Position numbers and translations under genes: made by a program. 12,473 bases of DNA from a bacterium UBP3_UBA6266 (GTDB taxonomy: Bacteria > Auribacterota > UBA6266), in NCBI GenBank assembly GCA_002440765.1, contig DJVC01000128.1, positions 1 through 12,473 on the forward strand, given 5' to 3'. Of the stretch, positions 1-6,496 are shown piece after piece. Below the pieces are notes generated by a model. It saw only the letters and a program-made list of their open reading frames with translations. It was not told the DNA's origin and did no database searches. The stretch's first letter is position 1; the number at the start of each line of letters is the position of its first letter.

Positions 1-118
1 CAAAAAAAGGCGAAATAAATCTTAAAGCTATAACACTGATTCCCTGCTGCCTCACCAGTAAAGCGGAAAGGACACTGTCCAGTCCTCCCGAAAACAGGGC
101 AATACACCCCTTTTTCAA
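1..118 (-). CDS. PP-loop ATPase (ThiI/MnmA-like tRNA thiolation type), N-terminal fragment
   Basis: Only the first 39 codons are in the window; the gene runs off the left edge. The translated start is M-KKGCIALFSGGLDSVLSA followed by a hydrophobic strand ending VIALRFISPFF. SGGLDS is the PP-loop that binds ATP in adenylating enzymes such as ThiI, MnmA and QueC. The tail resembling 'VTPFF' is what I associate with the ThiI/MnmA-like proteins of uncultivated diderms that are often annotated as tRNA 4-thiouridine synthase. The exact substrate cannot be told from 39 residues. The start is TTG (118-116), chosen because a perfect AGGAGG lies 6 nt upstream and no ATG or GTG competes. It is divergent from the rsbW-like gene. 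PP-loop assignment is secure; the subfamily is inference. Confidence 0.7.
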   Translation of the reverse strand, partial: MKKGCIALFSGGLDSVLSALLVRQQGISVIALRFISPFF

Positions 119-124
119 CAGATA

Positions 125-130
125 CCTCCT
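125..130 (-). promoter_or_regulatory. Shine-Dalgarno AGGAGG that fixes a TTG start
   Basis: On the minus strand AGGAGG is followed by 6 nt and then TTG at 118. This is the only good start signal for the PP-loop gene. Confidence 0.75.
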
Positions 131-206
131 TAATACCCGAAAACAGGAATTTTATTTTACCACATTGGAATCAAAACTATCATATTTAAATGGATACCGT
201 ATTTTA

Positions 207-236
207 TTGTCATTTTATAGCGTTTTATGATATTAA
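207..236 (+). promoter_or_regulatory. Candidate promoter of the rsbW-like gene
   Basis: TTGTCA (207-212, 5 of 6 to TTGACA) and TATTAA (231-236, 4 of 6 to TATAAT) are 18 nt apart. The -10 box ends 6 nt before the ATG at 243, so transcription would start on or next to the start codon and give a leaderless mRNA. This agrees with the absence of any Shine-Dalgarno sequence there and with an in-frame stop (234-236) that rules out an earlier start. Prediction only. Confidence 0.35.
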
Positions 237-242
237 ATTTAT

Positions 243-668
243 ATGAAAAAACATTGTCCGGATACGGCAAAACTCATTCTCTCGGGAAAAATCAGCGAGC
301 TGGACAAGCTCCACAAATTCGTACATAAGTTCGGAGTTAAAAACAAAATTGACGGTAAAACATTATTCGATATCGAACTTGCTTCCGACGAGGCAATAAC
401 AAATATAATAAAACATGGTTTCAAAGGTAAAAAAGGCAGGATAACCATGGAAATCACAAGGCATTCCGGTAAATATACCGTAAAAATAACCGATAACGCC
501 CCCATGTTCAACCAGTCAATACCGACACATCCCAATCTTTCCTCGGATATCACCAAAAGGCCCATAGGAGGTTTGGGCATCTACCTGATACATCAGGTGA
601 TGGATAAGGTGCATTACTCCAGTTCCGGAGATAAGAATATCCTGGTTTTTGAAAAAACAGCCGGATGA
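243..668 (+). CDS. RsbW/SpoIIAB-like ATP-binding protein (putative anti-sigma factor or regulatory kinase)
   Basis: A 141-residue single-domain protein of the HATPase_c_2 (RsbW-type GHKL) family. The N-box is seen as ELASDEAITNIIKHGF with E50 and N54. A D-box-like segment ITDNAPMFN lies around residue 84, and the glycine-rich lid motif GGLGIYLI at 109-116. Length matches stand-alone anti-sigma kinases, with no sensor or membrane segment. Family members bind a sigma factor or phosphorylate an STAS-domain antagonist in the cytoplasm. No sigma factor, STAS protein or PP2C phosphatase is adjacent, so the partner is unknown; other members of this family regulate enzymes or secretion. ATG 243 is forced by an upstream in-frame stop and has no Shine-Dalgarno sequence. 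It converges with hemW across 21 bp. Confidence 0.8.
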   Translation: MKKHCPDTAKLILSGKISELDKLHKFVHKFGVKNKIDGKTLFDIELASDEAITNIIKHGFKGKKGRITMEITRHSGKYTVKITDNAPMFNQSIPTHPNLSSDITKRPIGGLGIYLIHQVMDKVHYSSSGDKNILVFEKTAG

Positions 669-684
669 ACCGCTTTCAGGCCGG
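652..684 (-). terminator. Rho-independent terminator for hemW
   Basis: Read on the minus strand just after the hemW stop, CCGG-CC-TGAA, loop AGCGG, TTCA-T-CCGG forms a two-part stem with a small internal loop. CTG and six T's (657-652) follow. The hairpin overlaps the last codons and stop of the convergent rsbW-like gene. The stem is only 4+4 bp, so strength is uncertain. In the plus direction there is no T-run after it. Confidence 0.5.
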
Positions 685-689
685 GAAGT

Positions 690-1808
690 CTACAGCAGGA
701 CGAATTCAGCGGCAACGGTATTATGAAAAAGCATACCTTTCAGTGTAGGCTTTAAGAACCCGTTCTCCATAAATAAAAACCCGTCTTCGTTCAGTTTATC
801 AAATATATCCCGGTAGCACTCCCGGAAATCAATGTTATATCTCTTGCTGACATTTTCAATATTTACTCCGTCCTTCATCCTGAGACCGATACATATCGTT
901 TCATAAAACCTGACGCGCGCATCGACCCTGTCTTCCTCTCCGATACAGGATTCACCGGCCCCGGCAGAAGCCAGATAACCGTTTAAATCCGATACGTTTC
1001 TAAACCTGATATTATCGATAAAAGACCACGCTGACGGCCCGAGTCCCGCATATTGCCCGTTTTTCCAGTAGTTTATATTGTGCGCGCACTCCTTTGCCTT
1101 TTTCGCAAAGTTAGATATCTCATAATGGACATAACCTGTGGCGGCCAAAAATTTATGGGTCTCAATAAACATTGAGGCAGTAATATCATCACACGGAAGT
1201 CTTATGGGATTCTCACCCGCCCGTTCATAAAAACCGGAATCCCGCTCTATTGAAAGGCAATAACACGAGATATGCTCAGGTTCATATGCTGTTATTTTTT
1301 CCAGGTTCTTCAGCCACTCTTTTAAACTCTGGTTTTCCAGCCCGTAAATTAAATCTACGTTGATATTTTTAAAACCCGCGGACCTTGCGGTTATGAAACA
1401 TTTCCGGAAATCCTCAAATGAATGTATCCTGCCGAGGAATTCCAGATCCTTCCGCGCGGGAGACTGCAATCCGATGCTTAGCCTGTTGAAACCGTGTTCC
1501 TTCAAAATCGAAATTTTAGCCGAAGAAAGGCTTTCTGGATTCGCTTCAACCGTTTTTTCCCCATTAACCTTAAAAGCAAAATCGCAGATATTGTCAAAAT
1601 CCATATCCGAAACCGCTGTCGGCGTGCCGCCTCCTATATAGAGCGTATCAAAACACAAAGCATCATATTTTCTGAATTCGGTTTTAAGTGCATCGACAAA
1701 CCCGGCTCCGGCATTTTCCCCGTGGCAGACGGAGTAAAAAGAACAGTATCCGCATTTTTTCTTGCAGAATGGGACATGAATATATAAACCCGCGCTGTCC
1801 GTAGCCAT
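690..1808 (-). CDS. hemW: HemW-like radical SAM protein (heme chaperone, formerly 'oxygen-independent coproporphyrinogen III oxidase-like')
   Basis: A 372-residue radical SAM enzyme. The cluster motif is C15-x3-C19-x2-C22 within LYIHVPFCKKKCGYCSF. Ser-Phe follows the third Cys, where true HemN has a fourth Cys two positions on; that is the usual sign of HemW, which carries heme, instead of HemN, which makes protoporphyrinogen. The SAM-binding GGGTPT lies near residue 60. The later YEISNFA and YAGLGPSAWSF segments are typical of the HemW/HemN family, and length is normal. The N-terminus is complete, but the insertion element ends 2 bp before the ATG. No proper Shine-Dalgarno sequence remains: the only AAGG is in the element's repeat, 12 nt upstream. 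Expression may therefore rely on read-through from the transposase, whose stop is 7 bp upstream. No other heme gene is in the window. Confidence 0.88.
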   Translation of the reverse strand: MATDSAGLYIHVPFCKKKCGYCSFYSVCHGENAGAGFVDALKTEFRKYDALCFDTLYIGGGTPTAVSDMDFDNICDFAFKVNGEKTVEANPESLSSAKISILKEHGFNRLSIGLQSPARKDLEFLGRIHSFEDFRKCFITARSAGFKNINVDLIYGLENQSLKEWLKNLEKITAYEPEHISCYCLSIERDSGFYERAGENPIRLPCDDITASMFIETHKFLAATGYVHYEISNFAKKAKECAHNINYWKNGQYAGLGPSAWSFIDNIRFRNVSDLNGYLASAGAGESCIGEEDRVDARVRFYETICIGLRMKDGVNIENVSKRYNIDFRECYRDIFDKLNEDGFLFMENGFLKPTLKGMLFHNTVAAEFVLL

Positions 1809-1810
1809 AT

Positions 1811-1836
1811 AGGGGTCAGACCTTGAAATGTGAAAT
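1811..1836 (+). repeat. Left terminal inverted repeat (26 bp)
   Basis: Exact reverse complement of 2798-2823; identity stops at both inner and outer boundaries. It contains the transposase's last codons (HFKV) and its TGA stop, so this end is both protein-coding and a presumed recognition site. Confidence 0.95.
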
Positions 1837-2760
1837 AAGCTCTTCTACTTCAGCCTTCACATCCACACTTCTCTGCATTATCTCTATAACATCCTTATTG
1901 ATTTTACTTACCGCGGAATAACTTATCTGAAATTGATTACCAATACATTCATTGGTCATATCAGTAAATCGCTTAAGTAAATATACTGCTATTTTTTTTG
2001 CAAGCAGTGGCCTTTTTTTGGCTTTTTTCAGCTGTTCGGGCTTTTTGCCATAATATGCCGCAACCCTGTTTATCAGAATTTCTGGATCAATGGCCGATAT
2101 TTCTCTCTTGCGGGCAAAATCCTTACCCTGCATTTGTGTTTTTAATTTACTAAAAGTGTTCTTGATAAATTTATCATCCCCTAATATAAGTCCAGCATGA
2201 ACTTTATTCAGAGGATTAATTTCGTTATCCAGGGCTTCTAAAACAAAATTTCTGTATTCGCTCATTGGCATTTTACAATATTTTTGCAAGATTTCTTTAT
2301 CAATCAGGCCGCTTTTCACATCGTTTATGTATTCGTTATAACTCGACCACTTATATTTTTCAGGGTTATCCTGAATATTGGCTTTTACCGGATTAAGATG
2401 AATATAACGAGTAAGCTCCAAAAGATAATTATCCGCATCTACTATTACAGATTTATATCTACCTTGAAAAAGGTGTCCACAACGTTTCCATTTAGTGTTG
2501 TAGTAAACCGCATAAGATGTATTTATATATTGCATTATTTTAGATATATTGGCCTGGGGAGTTTCTAAAAGTAAATGATAGTGATTTTCCATCAAGCAAT
2601 AAGCGTAAAGATAAAAATTAAATTTTTCTTTTGCTGTTGTCACATATTGCAGAAACTTTTTGAAATCACAATCGTTTACAAAAATTTTCTTGCGATCATC
2701 ACCTCTACTGATTACATGATACAACAACTCTTTGGCTTGCAATCGATATAGTCGTGGCAT
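1816..2760 (-). CDS. REP-associated-type Y1 tyrosine transposase with DnaA-domain-IV-like C-terminus
   Basis: 314 residues in two parts. Residues about 1-165 are a Y1_Tnp (IS200-like) domain: the HUH pair is H60-Y-H62 in MENHYHLLLETP. The family block GHLFQGRYKS lies at 95-104, and Y112 before ELTRYIHLNPVKA is the likely nucleophile, by spacing from HUH as in E. coli RAYT. Such enzymes cut and rejoin single-stranded DNA at hairpin ends. Residues about 225-295 (VAAYYGKKPEQLKKAKKRP, then LAKKIAVYLL and IGNQFQISYSAVS) look like the helix-turn-helix DNA-binding domain IV of DnaA, so this part probably reads the element's ends or a host site. The gene fills the element and its 3' end lies inside the left repeat. 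No Shine-Dalgarno precedes ATG 2760, which fits the leaderless promoter proposed. No frameshift or stop is seen. Confidence 0.88.
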   Translation of the reverse strand: MPRLYRLQAKELLYHVISRGDDRKKIFVNDCDFKKFLQYVTTAKEKFNFYLYAYCLMENHYHLLLETPQANISKIMQYINTSYAVYYNTKWKRCGHLFQGRYKSVIVDADNYLLELTRYIHLNPVKANIQDNPEKYKWSSYNEYINDVKSGLIDKEILQKYCKMPMSEYRNFVLEALDNEINPLNKVHAGLILGDDKFIKNTFSKLKTQMQGKDFARKREISAIDPEILINRVAAYYGKKPEQLKKAKKRPLLAKKIAVYLLKRFTDMTNECIGNQFQISYSAVSKINKDVIEIMQRSVDVKAEVEELISHFKV

Positions 2761-2766
2761 ATTAGG

Positions 2767-2794
2767 AGTATACCCCTCGAAGAAAATTTGTCAA
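2767..2794 (-). promoter_or_regulatory. Transposase promoter, near-consensus, predicted leaderless
   Basis: On the minus strand TTGACA (2794-2789, perfect) is followed after 16 nt by TATACT (2772-2767, 5 of 6). Six nt then lead to the ATG at 2760, so the mRNA should begin at the start codon or within a base of it. The -10 lies in an imperfect 12-bp dyad, GGGGTATACTCC, which might bind a repressor (inference). Confidence 0.6.
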
Positions 2795-2797
2795 ATC

Positions 2798-2823
2798 ATT
2801 TCACATTTCAAGGTCTGACCCCT
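2798..2823 (-). repeat. Right terminal inverted repeat (26 bp)
   Basis: Exact reverse complement of 1811-1836. It sits 3 bp outside the -35 box of the transposase promoter, so a protein bound to the repeat could also touch that promoter. Confidence 0.95.
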
Positions 2824-2849
2824 TTGATTTGATTTTTTTACTTTTTTGT

Positions 2850-2877
2850 TTGCTTCCTTATTCTTTTATGCAATAAT
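2850..2877 (+). promoter_or_regulatory. Candidate lpxD promoter with extended -10
   Basis: TTGCTT (2850-2855), 16 nt, then AATAAT (2872-2877) preceded by TG-C, matching an extended -10 (TGnTATAAT). The predicted start near 2884 leaves about 26 nt of leader with a weak AAAGAG ribosome site before ATG 2911. The box is intact despite the element ending 27 bp upstream of the -35. Confidence 0.45.
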
Positions 2878-2910
2878 ACTCCAAATTTTTCAAATAAAAA
2901 GAGAATTCAC

Positions 2911-3966
2911 ATGAAATTAGATAAAATCGCAATACTTTGCAATGGAAGGCTTAACGGGAAACCCGACACAGAAATAACCTCTTTCGGAAATCTTATGAAT
3001 CCGAAAAAAGGCGAAATCATATATATCATTTCGCCCGATTACATGGAAAAAGCCGAAATAACGGAAGCGGAAGCTATAATAGTTCCCGAAGGCACCAGAA
3101 AATCGAAAAAACCCACTATAGAAGTTAAAAATCCCAGAGTGGCCTTTGCTCTGATTGTCGAACTTTTTTCACCCGAACCGAAACCCGAACTTTCCGTTCA
3201 CAATACAGCCCTTATCGGCAAGAACTGCAGTATACCGAAAAATGTCCATATAGGCCCATATGCCGTTATCTCCGATAACTGCTCCATCGGAGAAAATTCC
3301 ATTATAGAAGCTCATTCCTTTCTCGGGAAAAATGTCAAGATAGGCAGCGGCTGCAGAATATTCCCGGGGGTTACCGTATATTACAACTGTGTGCTGGGCA
3401 ATAATGTCAGGATCCATTCAGGCGCCGTTATAGGAAGTGACGGATTCGGTTACGAAAAAGATGGCGCCGGTTACCGTAAAATCCCTCAGGTCGGGAACGT
3501 AATAATTGAAAATGATGTCGAACTCGGGGCTAATGTCACGATAGACAGAGCCACTCTGGGCTCTACAAGAATCAAAAGCGGCACAAAAATCGATAATCTG
3601 GTCATGATAGCGCATAACGTCGAGGTAGGCAAAAACACCCTGATAATCTCACAGGTCGGGATAGCAGGAAGCTCAAAGGTGGGAGATAACTGTATTCTGG
3701 CCGGACAGGTCGGCATAGGAAACTATGCGGTCATAGAGGATAATGTAACCGTGGGAGCTCAATGCGGGGTCCCGATGAAAAAAAGGCTCCGTTCAAATGA
3801 GGTTTACCTCGGCTCCCCTGTCAGGAAGATGAAAGAAATGGCCGAAATTTTCGCTCTGGAAGGGATGCTTCCCAGATTCTTTTCCAAATTTAAGCGGCTG
3901 AGAAAAGACATGGATGAGATGAAGAACCAGATAGAAACAGACATCAGGGAAAAAGACAAGAGTTAA
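2911..3966 (+). CDS. lpxD: UDP-3-O-acylglucosamine N-acyltransferase
   Basis: 351 residues (E. coli LpxD 341). It transfers a 3-hydroxyacyl chain from acyl carrier protein to the 2-amino group of UDP-3-O-acylglucosamine, the third step of lipid A synthesis, in the cytoplasm. Residues about 1-95 form the uridine-binding N-terminal domain (DPNP-like block MNPKKGEIIYIISPDY). Residues about 98-300 are left-handed beta-helix hexapeptide repeats (for example IGPYAVISDNCSIGENS). The catalytic His is H235 in MIAHNVEVG, followed by the diagnostic QVGIAGSSKVG. The C-terminus (about 305-351) is a charged helix, as in trimeric LpxD. It stands alone here: lpxA, lpxB and fabZ are not adjacent. It shows that the organism makes an outer membrane with lipid A. 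It converges with rnhC with a 4-bp gap. Confidence 0.95.
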   Translation: MKLDKIAILCNGRLNGKPDTEITSFGNLMNPKKGEIIYIISPDYMEKAEITEAEAIIVPEGTRKSKKPTIEVKNPRVAFALIVELFSPEPKPELSVHNTALIGKNCSIPKNVHIGPYAVISDNCSIGENSIIEAHSFLGKNVKIGSGCRIFPGVTVYYNCVLGNNVRIHSGAVIGSDGFGYEKDGAGYRKIPQVGNVIIENDVELGANVTIDRATLGSTRIKSGTKIDNLVMIAHNVEVGKNTLIISQVGIAGSSKVGDNCILAGQVGIGNYAVIEDNVTVGAQCGVPMKKRLRSNEVYLGSPVRKMKEMAEIFALEGMLPRFFSKFKRLRKDMDEMKNQIETDIREKDKS

Positions 3967-3970
3967 CCGG

Positions 3971-4885
3971 TCACAGAAAACCATCGGAAGTTTTGAAATT
4001 TATCTTTGCGACATTTTCCAACTCATTTTTATCGTATTTCAAAAGGAACATCTTCAATGCGCCGGTAACTTTATCCGATCCTCCCCCTTTGGGAAATATC
4101 ATTCCGTATTTATCTCCCATACTCTTCATTTCCCTCAGGTAAGCCGCCCGGGCGCAAATCGAAGCCGCAGCCACAACTATATCCGATTCCGCTTTTGTCC
4201 TCTGGATAATTTTGGCTTTCCGGCCGTGTTCTTTCAGCATTTGAAGCAGGGTCGCTTTCGGCGCAAATTTATCAACCACAACAAGTTTGCATCCTGTCTG
4301 TTTGATAAGATTCTCTATGACACAGGCATGCGCCCATGCCAGAACCTTGTTCATGTTTTTCATGCTCATATACATTTGATTAAAACGTTTCGGACTTATT
4401 GAAACGGTTTCAGTCGCGGAATTTCCCGCGATTATTTTTTCCAGGGCATGTATTTTAGCCTCAGAATTTATTTTCTTCGAATCGCGGACGCCGGCTTTTG
4501 CCATTTCGGCTATTTCTTCTCCGTAAGCGCAAACGCCGCTGACTACCAGCGGCCCGAAAAAATCACCTTTACCGCTTTCATCGGAACCTATCCTCTTTGC
4601 CATGTCATTATCCGAAAAAAAAGCGGTGCTGAAAGAAAGTTCTTTTATAACAAGAGGCTCCAGTATAAATTCGACAAAATCTACTGTCTTTTTTCCCTGA
4701 ACCACAATTTTACCGGAACTATATACCGAAACCGACACCCCTTCGTTTTTAGCATTTATCACTGTATAGGGTTTCGGCGAAAAGATAAAATTCTTTTCCG
4801 TCAATATAGCTTTTAATTTCTCTGTTTCGCCGGGAGACAAAGGTTTCGTATGAGTATAAGTGTTAACGGTTCTTTTTTCTGTCAC
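3971..4885 (-). CDS. rnhC: Ribonuclease HIII
   Basis: 304 residues from the start chosen here (B. subtilis RnhC about 313). It cleaves the RNA strand of RNA-DNA hybrids. Residues about 1-90 match the N-terminal TBP-like substrate-binding domain. The catalytic domain opens with GSDESGKGDFFGPLVV (about 100-115; D102 and E103 are the first metal ligands). It continues with RDSKKI and VVVDKFAPK, which bear further acidic residues. DESGKGD (Lys instead of the HII-type DEAGRG) marks type HIII. The start is GTG at 4885, overlapping the sppA stop as GTGA with GGAAGG 7 nt upstream. An in-frame GTG at 4900 would add 5 residues but has no ribosome site. It is the last gene of the T2SS-sppA series and probably translationally coupled to sppA. 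Confidence 0.92.
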   Translation of the reverse strand: MTEKRTVNTYTHTKPLSPGETEKLKAILTEKNFIFSPKPYTVINAKNEGVSVSVYSSGKIVVQGKKTVDFVEFILEPLVIKELSFSTAFFSDNDMAKRIGSDESGKGDFFGPLVVSGVCAYGEEIAEMAKAGVRDSKKINSEAKIHALEKIIAGNSATETVSISPKRFNQMYMSMKNMNKVLAWAHACVIENLIKQTGCKLVVVDKFAPKATLLQMLKEHGRKAKIIQRTKAESDIVVAAASICARAAYLREMKSMGDKYGMIFPKGGGSDKVTGALKMFLLKYDKNELENVAKINFKTSDGFL

Positions 4886-5928
4886 AGGTTTGCCTTCCAC
4901 AAATAAAGAAAACGGAAACCGCCGTAACCGGATAGGCCCGGCAGATTATTGTTAGTTATCTTCGAGATAGGATTGATATCTTCCATTTTCATCAGAAAAA
5001 TTTCACTCAGAGTAGATTCTTTTTTGTATCTTATGATTTTTGCTTCCTGTGCGTTCGCAAGTTCTTTAACTTTGTCTATCGCATCCTCAATATATCCTAT
5101 GTCATCTATCAGCCCAAGCCTTAACGCTTCCTCGCTGGTAAAAATCCTCGCATCCGCAACAGCTTCTATGTTTTCGGCGGGCAGATTTCTTCCCTCGGCT
5201 ACAACAGAAATAAAACGCCGGAACATGAAATCCACAATATTCTGGATAACTTCTTTTTCCTCCTCGGTCACATCCCGCGTGAGAGAGAAAATATCCTTCA
5301 TATTTCCGGATTTAAATACAATATCCTGCACGCCTATTTTCTCAAGCAAAACCTCAAGATTAAAACCCTGCATCAAAACCCCTATGCTCCCGGTAATGGT
5401 CGTGGGATGGGCGACAATATAATCCGAAGGGGCAGAGATATAATAAGCGCCCGATGTGGCAAGGTCTTCCATGCTTACCGCGATTATTTTACCTGAATTT
5501 TTAAAGTCTTTTATCCTGTTCGCAAGGATATCGCTCGCGGTAACACCTCCCCCCGGGCTGTCTACCTGCAATATAACCGCAACAACTTCCTCATCCGCCT
5601 TCGCTTTTTTCAGCTTATTGCCGACCTCTTTTACCATGTCTGTCCTTCCCCATGAATCACCGCCCGAACCCATAATCAAACCTTTAACAGGTATCAGGAC
5701 TATTTTTTTGTCTCCTTTGCCGTCGACATAAATCTCTTCAAACCTTATTTCTTCCCCGGAGGGATATTTCAGAGATGCCTGAGCTTCCTTTAAAATGTAA
5801 ATAACACCGGCCCCCGCAACCCAAAACGCCGCGATCAGCATTATGAAAACCGTCAATATAGCCCAGAACCAGCCCGGAATCCCTTCTTTTTTCGGAACAT
5901 GTTTAATAATTATATTTTCATCCGCCAT
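4882..5928 (-). CDS. sppA: Signal peptide peptidase SppA, short 36K-type
   Basis: 348 residues from the start chosen here. It is a membrane-anchored serine protease of the S49 family that degrades cleaved signal peptides. Residues about 18-45 (GWFWAILTVFIMLIAAFWVAGAG in part) form one transmembrane helix after a short cytoplasmic N-terminus. The protease domain has VDSPGGGV at 122-129 and the nucleophile S159 in DLATSGAYY. The general base is K211 in KSGNMKD, with Ser-Lys spacing of 52 as in B. subtilis SppA. The size matches the single-domain Gram-positive/PVC type, not the 67K E. coli type. The start is ATG 5928 with GGAG 8 nt upstream; TTG 5961 and ATG 5958 lack a good site and overlap the gspM-like gene. 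The gene is downstream of secretion genes, so clearing secretory signal peptides is a plausible link (inference). Confidence 0.92.
   Translation of the reverse strand: MADENIIIKHVPKKEGIPGWFWAILTVFIMLIAAFWVAGAGVIYILKEAQASLKYPSGEEIRFEEIYVDGKGDKKIVLIPVKGLIMGSGGDSWGRTDMVKEVGNKLKKAKADEEVVAVILQVDSPGGGVTASDILANRIKDFKNSGKIIAVSMEDLATSGAYYISAPSDYIVAHPTTITGSIGVLMQGFNLEVLLEKIGVQDIVFKSGNMKDIFSLTRDVTEEEKEVIQNIVDFMFRRFISVVAEGRNLPAENIEAVADARIFTSEEALRLGLIDDIGYIEDAIDKVKELANAQEAKIIRYKKESTLSEIFLMKMEDINPISKITNNNLPGLSGYGGFRFLYLWKANL
4893..4898 (-). promoter_or_regulatory. Ribosome binding site of rnhC
   Basis: GGAAGG followed by 7 nt and GTG at 4885. It favours this start over the upstream in-frame GTG at 4900 and lies inside the end of sppA. 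Confidence 0.6.
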
Positions 5929-5936
5929 TTTCCTGT

Positions 5937-5940
5937 CTCC
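5937..5940 (-). promoter_or_regulatory. Ribosome binding site of sppA
   Basis: GGAG with 8 nt to ATG 5928, located between the gspM-like stop (5948) and the sppA start. It decides between three possible starts. Confidence 0.65.
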
Positions 5941-5947
5941 GTTCTCT

Positions 5948-6496
5948 TTAACTTTCATCAATCAGCAAAAGGACCATTGTCAAATTGCCTTTAAGTTCAT
6001 TCGAATTTTTATCTTTCGGAGAGAAAGTAAAACTTTTTATCTTTATCAGCTGCGGAAGCCTTTCCAGCTGATACATAAAATCTACAATATATGATATTTC
6101 CGACTGTATTTCGATTTCAGCCGAATAAATCCTGTAATTTTTAGCTTTTTCGACGCTCCCCGGTTTGATATCCGAAAGAAAAATATTGCTGCTGCTGGCA
6201 ATACTCTCTATTGCGGAAAGGAACGCCGCTATTTCTTCTTCCTCGTTCTGATCCTGTTTCACAAATTGCAGTTTTTCTTCGTATTCTTTTGCAATGGTAT
6301 TCTCCCTAAAAAGTACCCTGTATGCTTTCCACAGTTTTTTCTCAACCAGCAGAATCTTCTGGTCCAGATCATCCATCTTATTCAACAAAGGCTTTACAAC
6401 ATATGTATTCACGCCGAAGAACAGCAGCACAAGCACGGCAATTATGCCTGTTATTCTTCCTCTCTTTGACATTTTCGACAAAACATTATACTTCAT
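5948..6496 (-). CDS. GspM/PilO-like inner-membrane platform protein
   Basis: 182 residues. A short basic N-terminus is followed by one transmembrane helix (about 15-34, IIAVLVLLFFGVNTYVV). Next comes a charged coiled coil (about 38-80) and a small periplasmic domain ending in SYIVDFMYQLERLPQLIKIKSFTFSP, a pattern typical of PilO (ferredoxin-like fold). GspM and PilO play the same role: they pair with GspL or PilN to link the cytoplasmic ATPase to the pseudopilus. The ATG overlaps the stop of the gspL-like gene as ATGA, so the two should be made in equal amounts. Function rests on topology and position more than on strong sequence identity. The PilO label fits the sequence; the GspM label fits the operon. 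Confidence 0.75.
   Translation of the reverse strand: MKYNVLSKMSKRGRITGIIAVLVLLFFGVNTYVVKPLLNKMDDLDQKILLVEKKLWKAYRVLFRENTIAKEYEEKLQFVKQDQNEEEEIAAFLSAIESIASSSNIFLSDIKPGSVEKAKNYRIYSAEIEIQSEISYIVDFMYQLERLPQLIKIKSFTFSPKDKNSNELKGNLTMVLLLIDES

Larger units (their letters stand above)
119..242. other. Divergent intergenic region, AT-rich
   Basis: This 124-bp spacer separates the PP-loop gene (minus) from the rsbW-like gene (plus), so it should carry both promoters. On the plus side I can propose TTGTCA/TATTAA (separate entry). On the minus side I see AT-rich stretches but no convincing -35/-10 pair. No small gene or RNA gene is visible. Confidence 0.6.
1811..2823. mobile_element. Complete Y1 (HUH) transposase element with perfect 26-bp inverted ends
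   Basis: A 1013-bp unit bounded by perfect inverted repeats (1811-1836 and 2798-2823) and holding a single transposase gene. The outermost bases are AGGGGTCAGACC and its complement. This end sequence and gene arrangement resemble the REP-associated (RAYT/IS200-like) elements scattered in many genomes. No target-site duplication is visible (left flank ATAT, right flank TTGA), as expected for single-strand HUH transposition. The element is visibly AT-richer than the neighbouring genes. It has inserted between two divergent genes, hemW and lpxD, and lies within 2 bp of the hemW start codon. The open reading frame is intact, so the copy could be active. Confidence 0.85.

Noticed and set aside
239..580. 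Antisense reading frame opposite the rsbW-like gene
   Set aside because: A shadow of the real gene; no family resemblance, and the plus-strand frame has clear GHKL motifs.
1805..2830. Target-site duplication flanking the insertion element
   Set aside because: Flanks ATAT and TTGA do not match, and none is expected for an HUH transposase.
3960..4010. Possible bidirectional terminator between lpxD and rnhC
   Set aside because: Only a weak AT stem (AAAAC/GTTTT with an 8-nt loop) and no T-run in a useful place.
5929..5961. Longer sppA starting at TTG 5961 or ATG 5958
   Set aside because: No ribosome site and overlap with the gspM-like stop; ATG 5928 has GGAG at 8 nt.
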